Shown: in pieces, positions 53,418 through 61,966 of the stretch
Layout: each line of letters opens with the position of its first letter
Position numbering within the stretch: the first letter of the stretch is position 1
Notes under the pieces: generated by a model
Databases searched by the model: none
What the model was told of the DNA's origin: nothing
Seen by the model: only the letters and a program-made list of their open reading frames with translations
Made by a program: the position numbers and the translations under genes
NCBI GenBank assembly: GCA_045107005.1
Contig: JBGCFP010000001.1
Location: forward strand, 1 to 64,000
DNA: 64,000 nucleotides
From: JBCCMA01 sp045107005
Lineage (GTDB): Bacteria > Pseudomonadota > Gammaproteobacteria > Steroidobacterales > JBCCMA01
Direction: 5' to 3'

Positions 53418-56400
53418 CTACAGGTCGCCGAAATCCGCCAGCAAATCGTCCAGCCCACTTTGGTCGAGCCCTGCCGTTGGGAAATCCGTCGGCGCCAGCG
53501 CACTGCCACCGCCGTCGCGGCACGCGTCAATCAATGCGATCAGATGAGCGCGGAAAGTGTTGGCAAGTGTCTCAATGGTCTCGCGACGGTGCAGCGACTC
53601 GCTGTACGTCCAGGTAATGGTCAACTGCCCGTCGTAGGCAATGACGTTAATCGCGATCGCATGCTCGCGCGGCATATCGGGTGCTTCGCTGAGCTGCACC
53701 GGGCGCGCGAAATGAAACCAGTGACCGCCCGCGCGTGCCCGATCCCACTGACCCAGGTAGTTGAACAACACCTTGGCCGGTGGCAGCTGTGCCAGCGCAT
53801 CGCGCACTGTACTTTCGCCCGACAAATAGCGACTGGCGCCGTAAGCCAAACCGCGGTCGGGCAGCGCGCGCAGCATCGTCTTGGTGTCACGCACGCGACT
53901 GGCCGCGTCGGCGGCGTCGGGCCTGACCAGCGTGACCGGGCAGATACTGGTAAGCCAACCAGCGGTGCGCAGCAGATCGACATCATCGGCGATGACTTCG
54001 CGACCGTGGCCTTCGAGATCGATTTGTACGCGCTCACTGTTGTGCCATTCGCAAAGCGTTTCTGCCAATGCAGTGAGCAGCACATCCGGCGCTTGCGTGC
54101 GCCACGCCGTCGCGGTATCGACCAGCAGGCCGGTGGTTTGTTCGCGATTCAATGTGACCGATACATCCCGTGCGCCAGCAACAACGTTGGCAGCGTCGGA
54201 GGCGCCGTCGATCGGCATAGGCGACGGACTGGGGTCGGCGTTCGCGACAAAATGTCGCCAATCTGTGTTGTCCCGATTGGCATAGTCCGTTAGCGCTTTG
54301 GCGAAGCGTCGCACGGACGTCGTTTTCGGCGGTAGCGCGACCGGGTGCGCATCCTGCAGTTGACCGTAAGCGCTCTGCAAATCCTCAAGGACGACCCACC
54401 ATGACACGCCGTCCATCGCCAAGTGATGCACAATGACAATGAGCCACGGCGGCAAGTTCGAGCCGCGCTCGATCAGAGCAACGCGCACCAGCTCGCCCTT
54501 TTCCAACGACAGGCTCTGCTGCCATTGCTCACAGTGTTGTTGCGCCGCCTCTTCCTGATCTCTGGCCGGCAGGGCTGATAGGTCGCACAGTTCTAACGAA
54601 ACCGAGACGTCATCGGTCGCTTGCAGAACTTGTTGCCAGCCGCCGTCGCCGTGCTCAAAACGCGCTCTCAGCGCGTCGTGCTGGTTCAGCACCTGGCGCA
54701 ACGCCTCTTCCAAAACCAGCGCCTTGATCGGCCCGGTGGCGGTCAGCCAGACCCACTGGTTGCAGTGCGCCAGGTTGCCAGCTTCACGTTCGAAAAATCG
54801 TTGTTGGATTGGATTGAGTGGCGTCGGCCCCACCACCGGGCCTTGTTCGCTGCGCACGTTAACCGCATCACCGACCACGCCGGCAAGCTGCCGAACGGTC
54901 GCGTGCTCAAAGATCTGCTGAGGTAGCAGCGTTAGCCCTTGCTTACGCGCACGAGCGACAATCTGAATGTTCAGAATCGAATCGCCGCCCAAGTCGAAAA
55001 AATTGTCGTCGGCGCCGATGCGATCAACACCGAGCACGTGTTGCCAGATGGCCGCCAGTTTCCGTTCGACCACGCCGTCCGGTGCCACGTAGTCAACACC
55101 GAGTTCCGGGCGCAGCGAATCGGGATCGGGCAGGGCGGCGCGATCGACTTTGCCGTTTCGCGTTAGCGGCAGTGATTCGACGCGCACAAACTGGGACGGG
55201 ATAACGGCGCGCGGCAGTTTGGTCGCCAGCGTGTCGCGCAGCGTCGCACTGTCGATGTCGTCGTCGGCCACGTAGTACGCGCACAGTTTGCGTTGCTTGG
55301 CGAGCGCGCCGCCAACGTCCGGCATGTCGTAGCCGATTTCATCGAGAATTGCGCGCACGTTGTCGATATCAATGCGGTCATCGAGTTCGTCGCGGGCGGC
55401 GTCACGTTGCTTGTGACCCAGACGCACGTCCCAGCTGTAGGGCAGGGAGTAGTTGTGAAAACCGCGTTCCGCTTTGTGTACGAAAATGCCGGCTTCATTG
55501 ATCAGGCAATTGGTCGAGCGGCCGGTGTCGGCAGGTCGAACCCACGGCACGCGACTGCCCAGGTAGTTGAGCATTTCGTCGAGACTGACGTCGGTGTAGC
55601 GATAAAAATCGACGTATCGAATGCTCTGGAATACGTCGTCGTCGTCGAACACGCTGACGTCCATCGTGCGCGACACCGCGTCGTCAGCCCGGTGGTAGGC
55701 CTTGCGCGCTTCAATGATGTTCTGATCAATTGTGACCGGATCGAAAATGCGCTGACCAAACTGATCCGCCACGCGCGTTTCGAAAATCTGGCCGCGCGAC
55801 AGTCCCGTAAAAATGTGTGTGATGCCGCGCTCTTTGGCAAGTTGAACGGCCAGCGTATAAATGGTTTTGAAACAGCCGTTGCAGACGTTACTGAAGCGCT
55901 CGAGGCTGTCGACGAAAATCTCGTTCATGGTCGGCGACGAGCCGTTAACGAGCTCGAGCCCCAGCTTATCCACGACGCGGCGCATGTTGGCTTTGGCGCC
56001 GTCTGAGATAAACCCGTTGTCCAGAGTTAACACCAGTGGTGTCAGGCCCAGGTCGACCAGCTGACACAATGCGTAGGTGCTGTCCTTGCCGCCGCTTAGC
56101 AGCATCATGCAATCGGGTGTGCTCGGTTTCTTCGCCTTGATGCCGGCGACGATAAGGCGCAGATCATCCAGCGTGCCAAAGTACTTGAGCGCGCGCTCTC
56201 GTTCGTCCTCGTAGATGCGGCAAACGTGGCAGACGCTGTGTACGTCCAGGCGCGCCGTCGGATGGCGTCCGGACAGTCCGCAACGCTGGCAGAACGCCTC
56301 TTCTTCAACGCTCTCCTGTGCGGAAAGACGGGCGGCGGCGTCGCGCACGCCGTGCACGCTGGCAAGCGCCGCTTCGATATCGCCCAGTTCGACGCGTACG

Positions 56401-58982
56401 CCGTTGACTTTGATTTGATCGTCGCGGCGTCCGTGATACGCCAAGTTGCCATCGTCACGCCAGCGGGCCAAATCGCCGGTGAGGTACATTTGTTCACCCG
56501 GGCGAAACGGATTGTCGACAAAACGCTCGGCGGTGCGTTGCGGCTGACCGCGGTAGCCGCGCGCAACACCGGCGCCGCCGATGGCCAGCTCTCCAATGGC
56601 CCCCAGCGACTGCAGTTTGGTGTTCGAGTCGACGATATAAATATGCGCGTGATCAATTGGCCGACCGATCGGCACGGACAACCCGGTTTCCGCGTCTCGA
56701 TCGTAGCGGTAGATCATGCACGCGACCGTGCCTTCGGTTGGGCCGTATTCGTTGTACAGCGCCACGCGACCGCCAAAAAAACGATCGGCCGTCTGCGCCA
56801 CGTCAACCTTGAGGTCTTCGCCGCCAAGGATCAGTGCTTTTAACGACGACTGCGTCAGGTCCATCGGAAGAATCAGTGACAGATGCGCTGGCGTGAGTTT
56901 AATCACGTCAACCTGATTGTCCTCAATGACGTCGCGGATGGTCAGATCGCCGGTCTGATCTGATTCCGGATACACGACGATGCGCCCGCCGCTAATCAGC
57001 GGCACGAAGATGGATGTGACCGTCAGATCAAACGCCAGCGACGAGAACAACGGCCAGCTCGCGCTGTTGTGGTCGACGTATTCGCCGGACGCCCAGTGGG
57101 CGTAATTAATGAGATTGGCGTGCGTGACTTCGACGCCTTTGGGTTGTCCAGTCGATCCCGACGTGTAGATCACATAGGCCACATCGTCGATGGTGACGTC
57201 ATCCTCTACGACGACGTCGCCGGAGAGATTCAATTCGGCCAGCGTTAGCGTCTTGGCCGTATCCGGCAACGCGACCGACGTAGCGCCGTCGATCAAGATC
57301 AACCTCGGCCCCGCGTTGTCGAGCATCGCGGCGATGCGGTCGGCAGGGTACGCAATGTCGATGGGCACGTACGCGGCGCCGCAACGATGCGTGGCCAGCA
57401 TCCCGACGATCGCTTGAGGCCCGCGCGGGAGCGCCAGCGCGACTCGATCGCCGCGTGCGACGCCGCGTTCGCGTAGCTGGGCTGCCAAATTCCGGCTCGC
57501 GTTCTGAACGTCAGCGTAACTCAGGTCGCGCGAGCCCATGCGAATCGCCACGGCTCGCGGGTCGCGCACGGTTTGCTCGTCAAACGCCTGCACAACCGTG
57601 TGCTGAGGCGGCGCGCCGTCGGCGCCGGAGGCACCCAGCGCGAGTTTGCGCTGGGCATTGGACTGGGTCACTAATCCGACCTCACGCACCGCGCTTTCCG
57701 GTTGCTCGAGCAGCGCGTCGAGCATGGTCAGAAAGTCCCGTTGCGCGCGCGCGACGTCTTCGTCGTCGAACACGTCATCATTGACGTCGAAGAACACGCC
57801 GAACGCGTCGGCGCGATCAAAATCCTCAACTTGAATGCGCACCAGATGACCACGGTCTCCGTGATCGGCGTGTACCCAGGTTGACGTCATGTCGCGCCCG
57901 GCGAAGGGACCGTAGTGCGCGGTAATGTAGTTGAGCACAACGTCGTAAGCGCGTTGATGGGCAAACGTGCTGGCGCCCGGCGGGGCATTGACCAGCAGCT
58001 CGCGTGTCGCCTGCGCCACTTGTGCATAGAGCGACGCAAACGTTTCGTCCTTGTCGATGGCGACCTGCAGCGGGTAAACCTCGATGAACATGCCGGGCGT
58101 GCGTTTGAGCTTGCCGGATCCACGACTGTGGGACGGTGTCCCAACGGCAATCTCGCGCTGACCGCCGAGTCTGTGCAGCCACGCGCAGTACGCGGTTGCG
58201 AAAATCTGAAACTGTCCGAGGTCGGCGGTGATGGCGCGGAAAGTCGGACTGACGGCCGCATCCTTGATTCGACGCGTGCGCGCGGCGCCGATGGGACAGG
58301 CTACGCGCCGCGTCCGGCCGCCGCGCGTGGGCGGCGTGGGGCGATAGAAGCTTGACGGCGTGAACGGCGTTTCGAGTCGCGGCGCCCAGTAACCCTGAGC
58401 GCGCTGCATGGATTTCGATTCCCGACTGCGCTGCTCTTTCTCGATAAAGTCGGTAAACGCGGGCAGCGCAGGCGCGTCGGCCAGGGCGTCGCGTTCGGCG
58501 AGTTCGTACAGCGTTGCCATGTGCTGATACAGCACCGAAGTCGACCACGCATCGGTCGTCAAGTGATGCTGGTTCAAAAACCAGACGTGATCGTCCGTTG
58601 CCATACGCACAATGCACGAATCAAACAAACACTGATCCAGCGCGAATGGTTGTTGCGCACGCTGCGACTGCCACGCGGCGAGCGCGTCTTCGGGCGACGG
58701 GTCGTCGGACAAATCCACCAGCTCAACCGTGTAGTCAAAATTGCTGTTGACGTACTGATGCGCCACGCCGTCACGTTCATCGAAGGTTATGCGCAGCGCG
58801 TCGCTCTGTCGCAGCAGGTGCGCAAACGCGCTCGAAAACGTATCGAAATCAAAGTCGCCGCGCAGTCGAAAGGCGAGTGCCATATTGTAAAGCGGCTCGT
58901 CGGGTTGCAGGTGCTGACCTGTCCAGATGAGTTGCTGACTTCGCGTCAGCGGGTAGGCGTGACTGTCGCGATTTTGGCTCAC
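53418..58982 (-). CDS. NRPS C-A(with inserted PP-loop amidotransferase-like domain)-T-E
   Basis: An 1854-residue NRPS. Condensation domain: HHLTTDAWS at about 134-142. Adenylation domain: YTSGSTGQPKG, NEYGPTEGT, YLTGDLARW and the A8 block QIKVNGVRVELGDIE (about 850-870). Instead of continuing to A10 (NGKVDRAAL, about 1275), about 340 residues intervene, with two CxxC pairs (about 897-920) and the PP-loop SGGKDS (about 963-968). The carrier LGGDS follows (about 1328), then an epimerisation-type domain (HHLAMDGVSWW, EGHGRE, RTAGWLTS, FNYLGQ). My pocket reading D-L-T-K-I-G-E-V-A-K is close to the known Asn code DLTKLGEVGK, so Asn (or Asp) is the likely substrate. It is first to receive the chain from the upstream carrier protein, with which it overlaps by four bases. 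Confidence 0.93.
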   Translation of the reverse strand: MSQNRDSHAYPLTRSQQLIWTGQHLQPDEPLYNMALAFRLRGDFDFDTFSSAFAHLLRQSDALRITFDERDGVAHQYVNSNFDYTVELVDLSDDPSPEDALAAWQSQRAQQPFALDQCLFDSCIVRMATDDHVWFLNQHHLTTDAWSTSVLYQHMATLYELAERDALADAPALPAFTDFIEKEQRSRESKSMQRAQGYWAPRLETPFTPSSFYRPTPPTRGGRTRRVACPIGAARTRRIKDAAVSPTFRAITADLGQFQIFATAYCAWLHRLGGQREIAVGTPSHSRGSGKLKRTPGMFIEVYPLQVAIDKDETFASLYAQVAQATRELLVNAPPGASTFAHQRAYDVVLNYITAHYGPFAGRDMTSTWVHADHGDRGHLVRIQVEDFDRADAFGVFFDVNDDVFDDEDVARAQRDFLTMLDALLEQPESAVREVGLVTQSNAQRKLALGASGADGAPPQHTVVQAFDEQTVRDPRAVAIRMGSRDLSYADVQNASRNLAAQLRERGVARGDRVALALPRGPQAIVGMLATHRCGAAYVPIDIAYPADRIAAMLDNAGPRLILIDGATSVALPDTAKTLTLAELNLSGDVVVEDDVTIDDVAYVIYTSGSTGQPKGVEVTHANLINYAHWASGEYVDHNSASWPLFSSLAFDLTVTSIFVPLISGGRIVVYPESDQTGDLTIRDVIEDNQVDVIKLTPAHLSLILPMDLTQSSLKALILGGEDLKVDVAQTADRFFGGRVALYNEYGPTEGTVACMIYRYDRDAETGLSVPIGRPIDHAHIYIVDSNTKLQSLGAIGELAIGGAGVARGYRGQPQRTAERFVDNPFRPGEQMYLTGDLARWRDDGNLAYHGRRDDQIKVNGVRVELGDIEAALASVHGVRDAAARLSAQESVEEEAFCQRCGLSGRHPTARLDVHSVCHVCRIYEDERERALKYFGTLDDLRLIVAGIKAKKPSTPDCMMLLSGGKDSTYALCQLVDLGLTPLVLTLDNGFISDGAKANMRRVVDKLGLELVNGSSPTMNEIFVDSLERFSNVCNGCFKTIYTLAVQLAKERGITHIFTGLSRGQIFETRVADQFGQRIFDPVTIDQNIIEARKAYHRADDAVSRTMDVSVFDDDDVFQSIRYVDFYRYTDVSLDEMLNYLGSRVPWVRPADTGRSTNCLINEAGIFVHKAERGFHNYSLPYSWDVRLGHKQRDAARDELDDRIDIDNVRAILDEIGYDMPDVGGALAKQRKLCAYYVADDDIDSATLRDTLATKLPRAVIPSQFVRVESLPLTRNGKVDRAALPDPDSLRPELGVDYVAPDGVVERKLAAIWQHVLGVDRIGADDNFFDLGGDSILNIQIVARARKQGLTLLPQQIFEHATVRQLAGVVGDAVNVRSEQGPVVGPTPLNPIQQRFFEREAGNLAHCNQWVWLTATGPIKALVLEEALRQVLNQHDALRARFEHGDGGWQQVLQATDDVSVSLELCDLSALPARDQEEAAQQHCEQWQQSLSLEKGELVRVALIERGSNLPPWLIVIVHHLAMDGVSWWVVLEDLQSAYGQLQDAHPVALPPKTTSVRRFAKALTDYANRDNTDWRHFVANADPSPSPMPIDGASDAANVVAGARDVSVTLNREQTTGLLVDTATAWRTQAPDVLLTALAETLCEWHNSERVQIDLEGHGREVIADDVDLLRTAGWLTSICPVTLVRPDAADAASRVRDTKTMLRALPDRGLAYGASRYLSGESTVRDALAQLPPAKVLFNYLGQWDRARAGGHWFHFARPVQLSEAPDMPREHAIAINVIAYDGQLTITWTYSESLHRRETIETLANTFRAHLIALIDACRDGGGSALAPTDFPTAGLDQSGLDDLLADFGDL
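55308..56315 (-). other. Inserted zinc-ribbon/PP-loop ATP pyrophosphatase domain
   Basis: This part of the NRPS encodes about residues 890-1225. It starts with CQRC and CHVCRIYEDE cysteine pairs, then LLSGGKDSTYALCQL, the N-type ATP pyrophosphatase loop, LTLDNGFISDGAKANMRR, and a further CNGC pair. It ends with a conserved-looking GRSTNCLINEAG and YSWDVRLGHKQRDAA region. The zinc ribbon plus PP-loop order is that of N-acetyl sugar amidotransferases (WbpG/PseA relatives). Such enzymes adenylate a carbonyl or carboxylate oxygen and replace it with nitrogen (or sulfur in thiolating relatives). A function in modifying the amino acid held by this module is inference. Confidence 0.85.
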
Positions 58983-59239
58983 GATTGACCGTTTTCGATA
59001 TCAACGCCACGTGCGCGCAAGTAAACGATCATCATGTCGATCGTGCGAAAATTCTCGATCGTGAAGTCTTCCGGGGGCACGGTTATGCCAAAGGTCTGTT
59101 CAATAAAATCCATCAGTCGCAGCATGCCCAGCGAATCCACCATGCCGTCTGCCAGAAGGTTGTCGTCAGCGGCAATGTCGTCAGCGTCGTCCAGCAATTC
59201 ATCGCGGATGTAGTCGAGCAATAGCGTGATGGCGGTCAT
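58979..59239 (-). CDS. Discrete peptidyl/acyl carrier protein
   Basis: The 86-residue acidic protein carries the phosphopantetheine site MVDSLGML with Ser36. It overlaps the adenylation-enzyme gene upstream and the NRPS gene downstream by four bases each (ATGA on both sides), so the three are translated together. Its neighbours match the PltF/PltL/PltE arrangement, so it most likely carries L-proline, oxidised in place to pyrrole-2-carboxyl, and hands it to the first NRPS condensation domain. Confidence 0.9.
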   Translation of the reverse strand: MTAITLLLDYIRDELLDDADDIAADDNLLADGMVDSLGMLRLMDFIEQTFGITVPPEDFTIENFRTIDMMIVYLRARGVDIENGQS

Positions 59240-60798
59240 GATTGAGCAGTGTGTCCTTGTGCGAGGGCGCGGCGGTCAATTTTGCCGCTGGTCGTGCGTG
59301 GGAAGACGTTCGTTGTGCTTAAGCTTGCCGGAATGGCGTACCAGGGCAGGCGGTCCTTGATGAAGCGCAGCAGAATGGATTCGTCGCAGCAAGACGCATC
59401 CTGCAGCGTCGCGCGAGCGTGTATGGCGGATGTGCCGTCGCCGCTGTCGATGCTGTAAACCGCCGCTTCAACCACATCCTCGTGTTGCGACAGTGCGAGC
59501 TCTATTTCGTCGAGTTCAATGCGATAGCCGCGCACTTTGACCTGGCGGTCTTTGCGTCCGATAAACTCCAGTACTCCTCGCGCGTCGCGGCTGACAAGGT
59601 CGCCGGTCCGAAAATAACGTCGCGGTGTGCCGTCGTCATCGCGTGTTACGAAAGCGCGGGCGTTTAATTCCGGCGCCTGCCAGTACTCGCGCATCATCGT
59701 CGGGGAAGCCATGAGCAGTTCGCCTGCGCTACCTGATGCCACCGGCCTGTCATCGGCGTCGACGATGACGCCGTGCGCTTGCTCGGCCACCGGTCCGATG
59801 GGTACCGCTGTCGTGCCGTCGAAATTCCCCGGCACCGTGTAATGCGTGACGCCATTGACTTCGGCCGGGCCGTAAATGTTGTCGAAACTGGCGTGCGGCC
59901 AAACGTCCATCAATGCTCGCAAGTGATCGGGTGCGAACGCTTCGCCGCCGAAAATGACCCAGCGCAGCGCTTTGAACTCGTAGCGGTCAATCGCGCCGCG
60001 CAGCACCAGCTGAATCAGCGCGAAGGGCACCGTGTACAGCACGCTGACCTTCTGCTCCTCGATTAGCGTGGCGTAACTGGCCGGCAGTCGGGTGTATTCC
60101 TCAGGAATGATGACCGTTGCGCACCCGGCGATCACACCGGCGAAGTAGTCAAGAATCGACAGATCAAAATGCAGCGGCGCGTGGTTGCTCAATCGATCGT
60201 CGGCCGTCAGCGCGTACTGCTCGACCGCCCATTGTGAAAACGCGAGGCAGCTGGCGTGCGTGTGGGCCATCCCTTTGGGCGTGCCGGTCGAACCCGAAGT
60301 AAAGATGATGTACGCCAGATCGTCCCGGTTCAGCTCAACATTTGGTTTCGTGGCAGGCACCGAATCGAGCGCTTCAAGACTGACGCAAGGTGTTCCTAGC
60401 GCCGGGTCGTCGACGCCAATAATCAAGTCGAGCGCTACGCTTGGTGTGATCAGGCGCAGCGCCCTGCGTTTGTCCCGACCGCTGATCACGATGCGAATGC
60501 CGGCGTCTTTAATCACCGCCGCAACGCGCCCGGGCGGTGCGGATGGATCGATCGGCACATACGCCGCGCCCGCTTTGAGTATCCCGTGCAGTGCCACCGG
60601 CGTGAACAGGCTCTTGTCCATGAAAATACCGATGCGGTCACCGCGGGCAACGCCGTGTTCCAATAGCGAGTTGGCAAGCCGATTGGCGCGGGCGTCCAAG
60701 GTGGCAAAATCCAGCGACTGGTCGACAAACGTTGCGGCTTGGGCATCCGGGCGCGCCGACGCGTGGTGTTCCAGCCAATGATGGATGAGCTTAGCCAT
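59236..60798 (-). CDS. Stand-alone adenylation enzyme, probable L-prolyl-PCP ligase
   Basis: The 520-residue enzyme has FTSGSTGTPKG, IYGPAEVNG, YFRTGDLVSRD, GYRIELDEIE and SGKIDRRAL, a complete adenylation domain without carrier or condensation parts. It activates an amino acid as AMP ester and loads a separate carrier. FDLSILDYFAGVIAG, the YTVPFALIQLVLRG region and IYGPAEVN resemble the PltF/RedM L-proline ligases. My pocket reading starts D-L-L-Y, as in those enzymes, but differs at later positions. It lies six bases after the dehydrogenase stop and overlaps the carrier gene. Proline is the most likely substrate from context; related cyclic or small amino acids are not excluded. Confidence 0.85.
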   Translation of the reverse strand: MAKLIHHWLEHHASARPDAQAATFVDQSLDFATLDARANRLANSLLEHGVARGDRIGIFMDKSLFTPVALHGILKAGAAYVPIDPSAPPGRVAAVIKDAGIRIVISGRDKRRALRLITPSVALDLIIGVDDPALGTPCVSLEALDSVPATKPNVELNRDDLAYIIFTSGSTGTPKGMAHTHASCLAFSQWAVEQYALTADDRLSNHAPLHFDLSILDYFAGVIAGCATVIIPEEYTRLPASYATLIEEQKVSVLYTVPFALIQLVLRGAIDRYEFKALRWVIFGGEAFAPDHLRALMDVWPHASFDNIYGPAEVNGVTHYTVPGNFDGTTAVPIGPVAEQAHGVIVDADDRPVASGSAGELLMASPTMMREYWQAPELNARAFVTRDDDGTPRRYFRTGDLVSRDARGVLEFIGRKDRQVKVRGYRIELDEIELALSQHEDVVEAAVYSIDSGDGTSAIHARATLQDASCCDESILLRFIKDRLPWYAIPASLSTTNVFPRTTSGKIDRRALAQGHTAQS

Positions 60799-60804
60799 CG
60801 AAAA

Positions 60805-61953
60805 TTACAGCCCCAACATCCGTGCGACGATATTGCGCTGAATGTCCGACGTGCCGGCGTAAATCACACCGCCGATCGCGTCGCGGGCGTCGCGATCAAT
60901 ACCGTACTCGCTGACGTAGCCGCGCGCTCCGTGAATGCGAATGGCGTCGAGGCTCGACGCCATGAAAGCTTCGCCCAGATGCAGTTTCAGCAGCGCCGCT
61001 TCGGTCATCGCGTTGCCGCCGGTCTGTTTTAGCCAGGCGACTTTGTACAACAACAGGCGCGAGGTCTCCAGACGCAGTTTCATATCGACAATCCGATGCG
61101 ATACGGCCTGAAACTGACCAATCTGTTGTCCAAACTGACGACGGTCACGCGCGTAGGCGATGCACTCATCGAGCTGCCTTTGCATGGCACCCAGCTGACT
61201 GGCCAGGATGGCACAGCGTTCCCACTCCAGAAAACTGGAAGACAAACTGACGCCTGCGCCTTCCGGTCCCAGGCGGTTTTCCTCGGGCACGAAGCAATCA
61301 TCAAAATGCCAGTCGCCGAAAGGTACCGTGCGCAAGCCCATTTTCTCGCGGTTGTCGCCAACCCGCAGGCCGTCTGACGACGCGTCAACCAAAAAGGCGG
61401 TGACGCCCCACTTGCCCGCATCCGGATCGGTTAACGCAAAGACCAATGCGACGTCGGCGATGGGCGCCAGTGAAACATAGTGTTTGTGGCCGTTGAGCAC
61501 GTAGCCACCGTCAACCTTGCGCGCGCTCGCTTCCATCGAAAACAGATCGGAGCCAGTGCCCGGTTCGGTGATCGCGTGGGCACCGATGAGTGTGCCGTCG
61601 CACATGCCCGGCAGATAGCGCTGCTTTTGCGCGTCGCTGCCAAACTTCAGTATTGGTAGCTGTACGGTCCACACGTGCGCATTGACCGCGAACGCCAGCC
61701 CGTTGTCACGACAGCTGTGGCCCAGTGCCTCCATCGCCAGTAGCGCCGTCATGAATTCCACGTCGTCGTGCTTGCTGTAGGCACTCCCTGCCGCGTAGCT
61801 CAGCAATCCAAAATCGGCGCAGCGCTGCCATAGTTCGCGATTGAACTGACTGTCGCGATCACGATTGATAACGTCATCGGCCAAATGCTCGAGCGCAAAC
61901 GCACCGACACGATCACGAAACGCGAGTTGCTCTTTGGAAAATGCGAAATCCAT
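60805..61953 (-). CDS. Acyl-CoA dehydrogenase-like enzyme, probable L-prolyl-PCP dehydrogenase
   Basis: The 382-residue flavoprotein has the acyl-CoA dehydrogenase fold: GAHAITEPGTGSDL, the FAD-contact segment RRQFGQQIGQFQAVSHRI, and GARGYVSEYGIDRDARDAIGGVIYAGTSDIQ at the end. The blocks WERCAILASQLGAMQRQLDE and VSHRIVDMKLRLETSRLLLYK are very similar to PltE/RedW-type enzymes that oxidise prolyl-S-PCP to pyrrolyl-2-carboxyl-S-PCP. Its position directly before the adenylation and carrier genes supports that role. A general fatty-acid function is unlikely in this operon. Confidence 0.85.
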   Translation of the reverse strand: MDFAFSKEQLAFRDRVGAFALEHLADDVINRDRDSQFNRELWQRCADFGLLSYAAGSAYSKHDDVEFMTALLAMEALGHSCRDNGLAFAVNAHVWTVQLPILKFGSDAQKQRYLPGMCDGTLIGAHAITEPGTGSDLFSMEASARKVDGGYVLNGHKHYVSLAPIADVALVFALTDPDAGKWGVTAFLVDASSDGLRVGDNREKMGLRTVPFGDWHFDDCFVPEENRLGPEGAGVSLSSSFLEWERCAILASQLGAMQRQLDECIAYARDRRQFGQQIGQFQAVSHRIVDMKLRLETSRLLLYKVAWLKQTGGNAMTEAALLKLHLGEAFMASSLDAIRIHGARGYVSEYGIDRDARDAIGGVIYAGTSDIQRNIVARMLGL

Positions 61954-61966
61954 GACCGGTTGGCGC

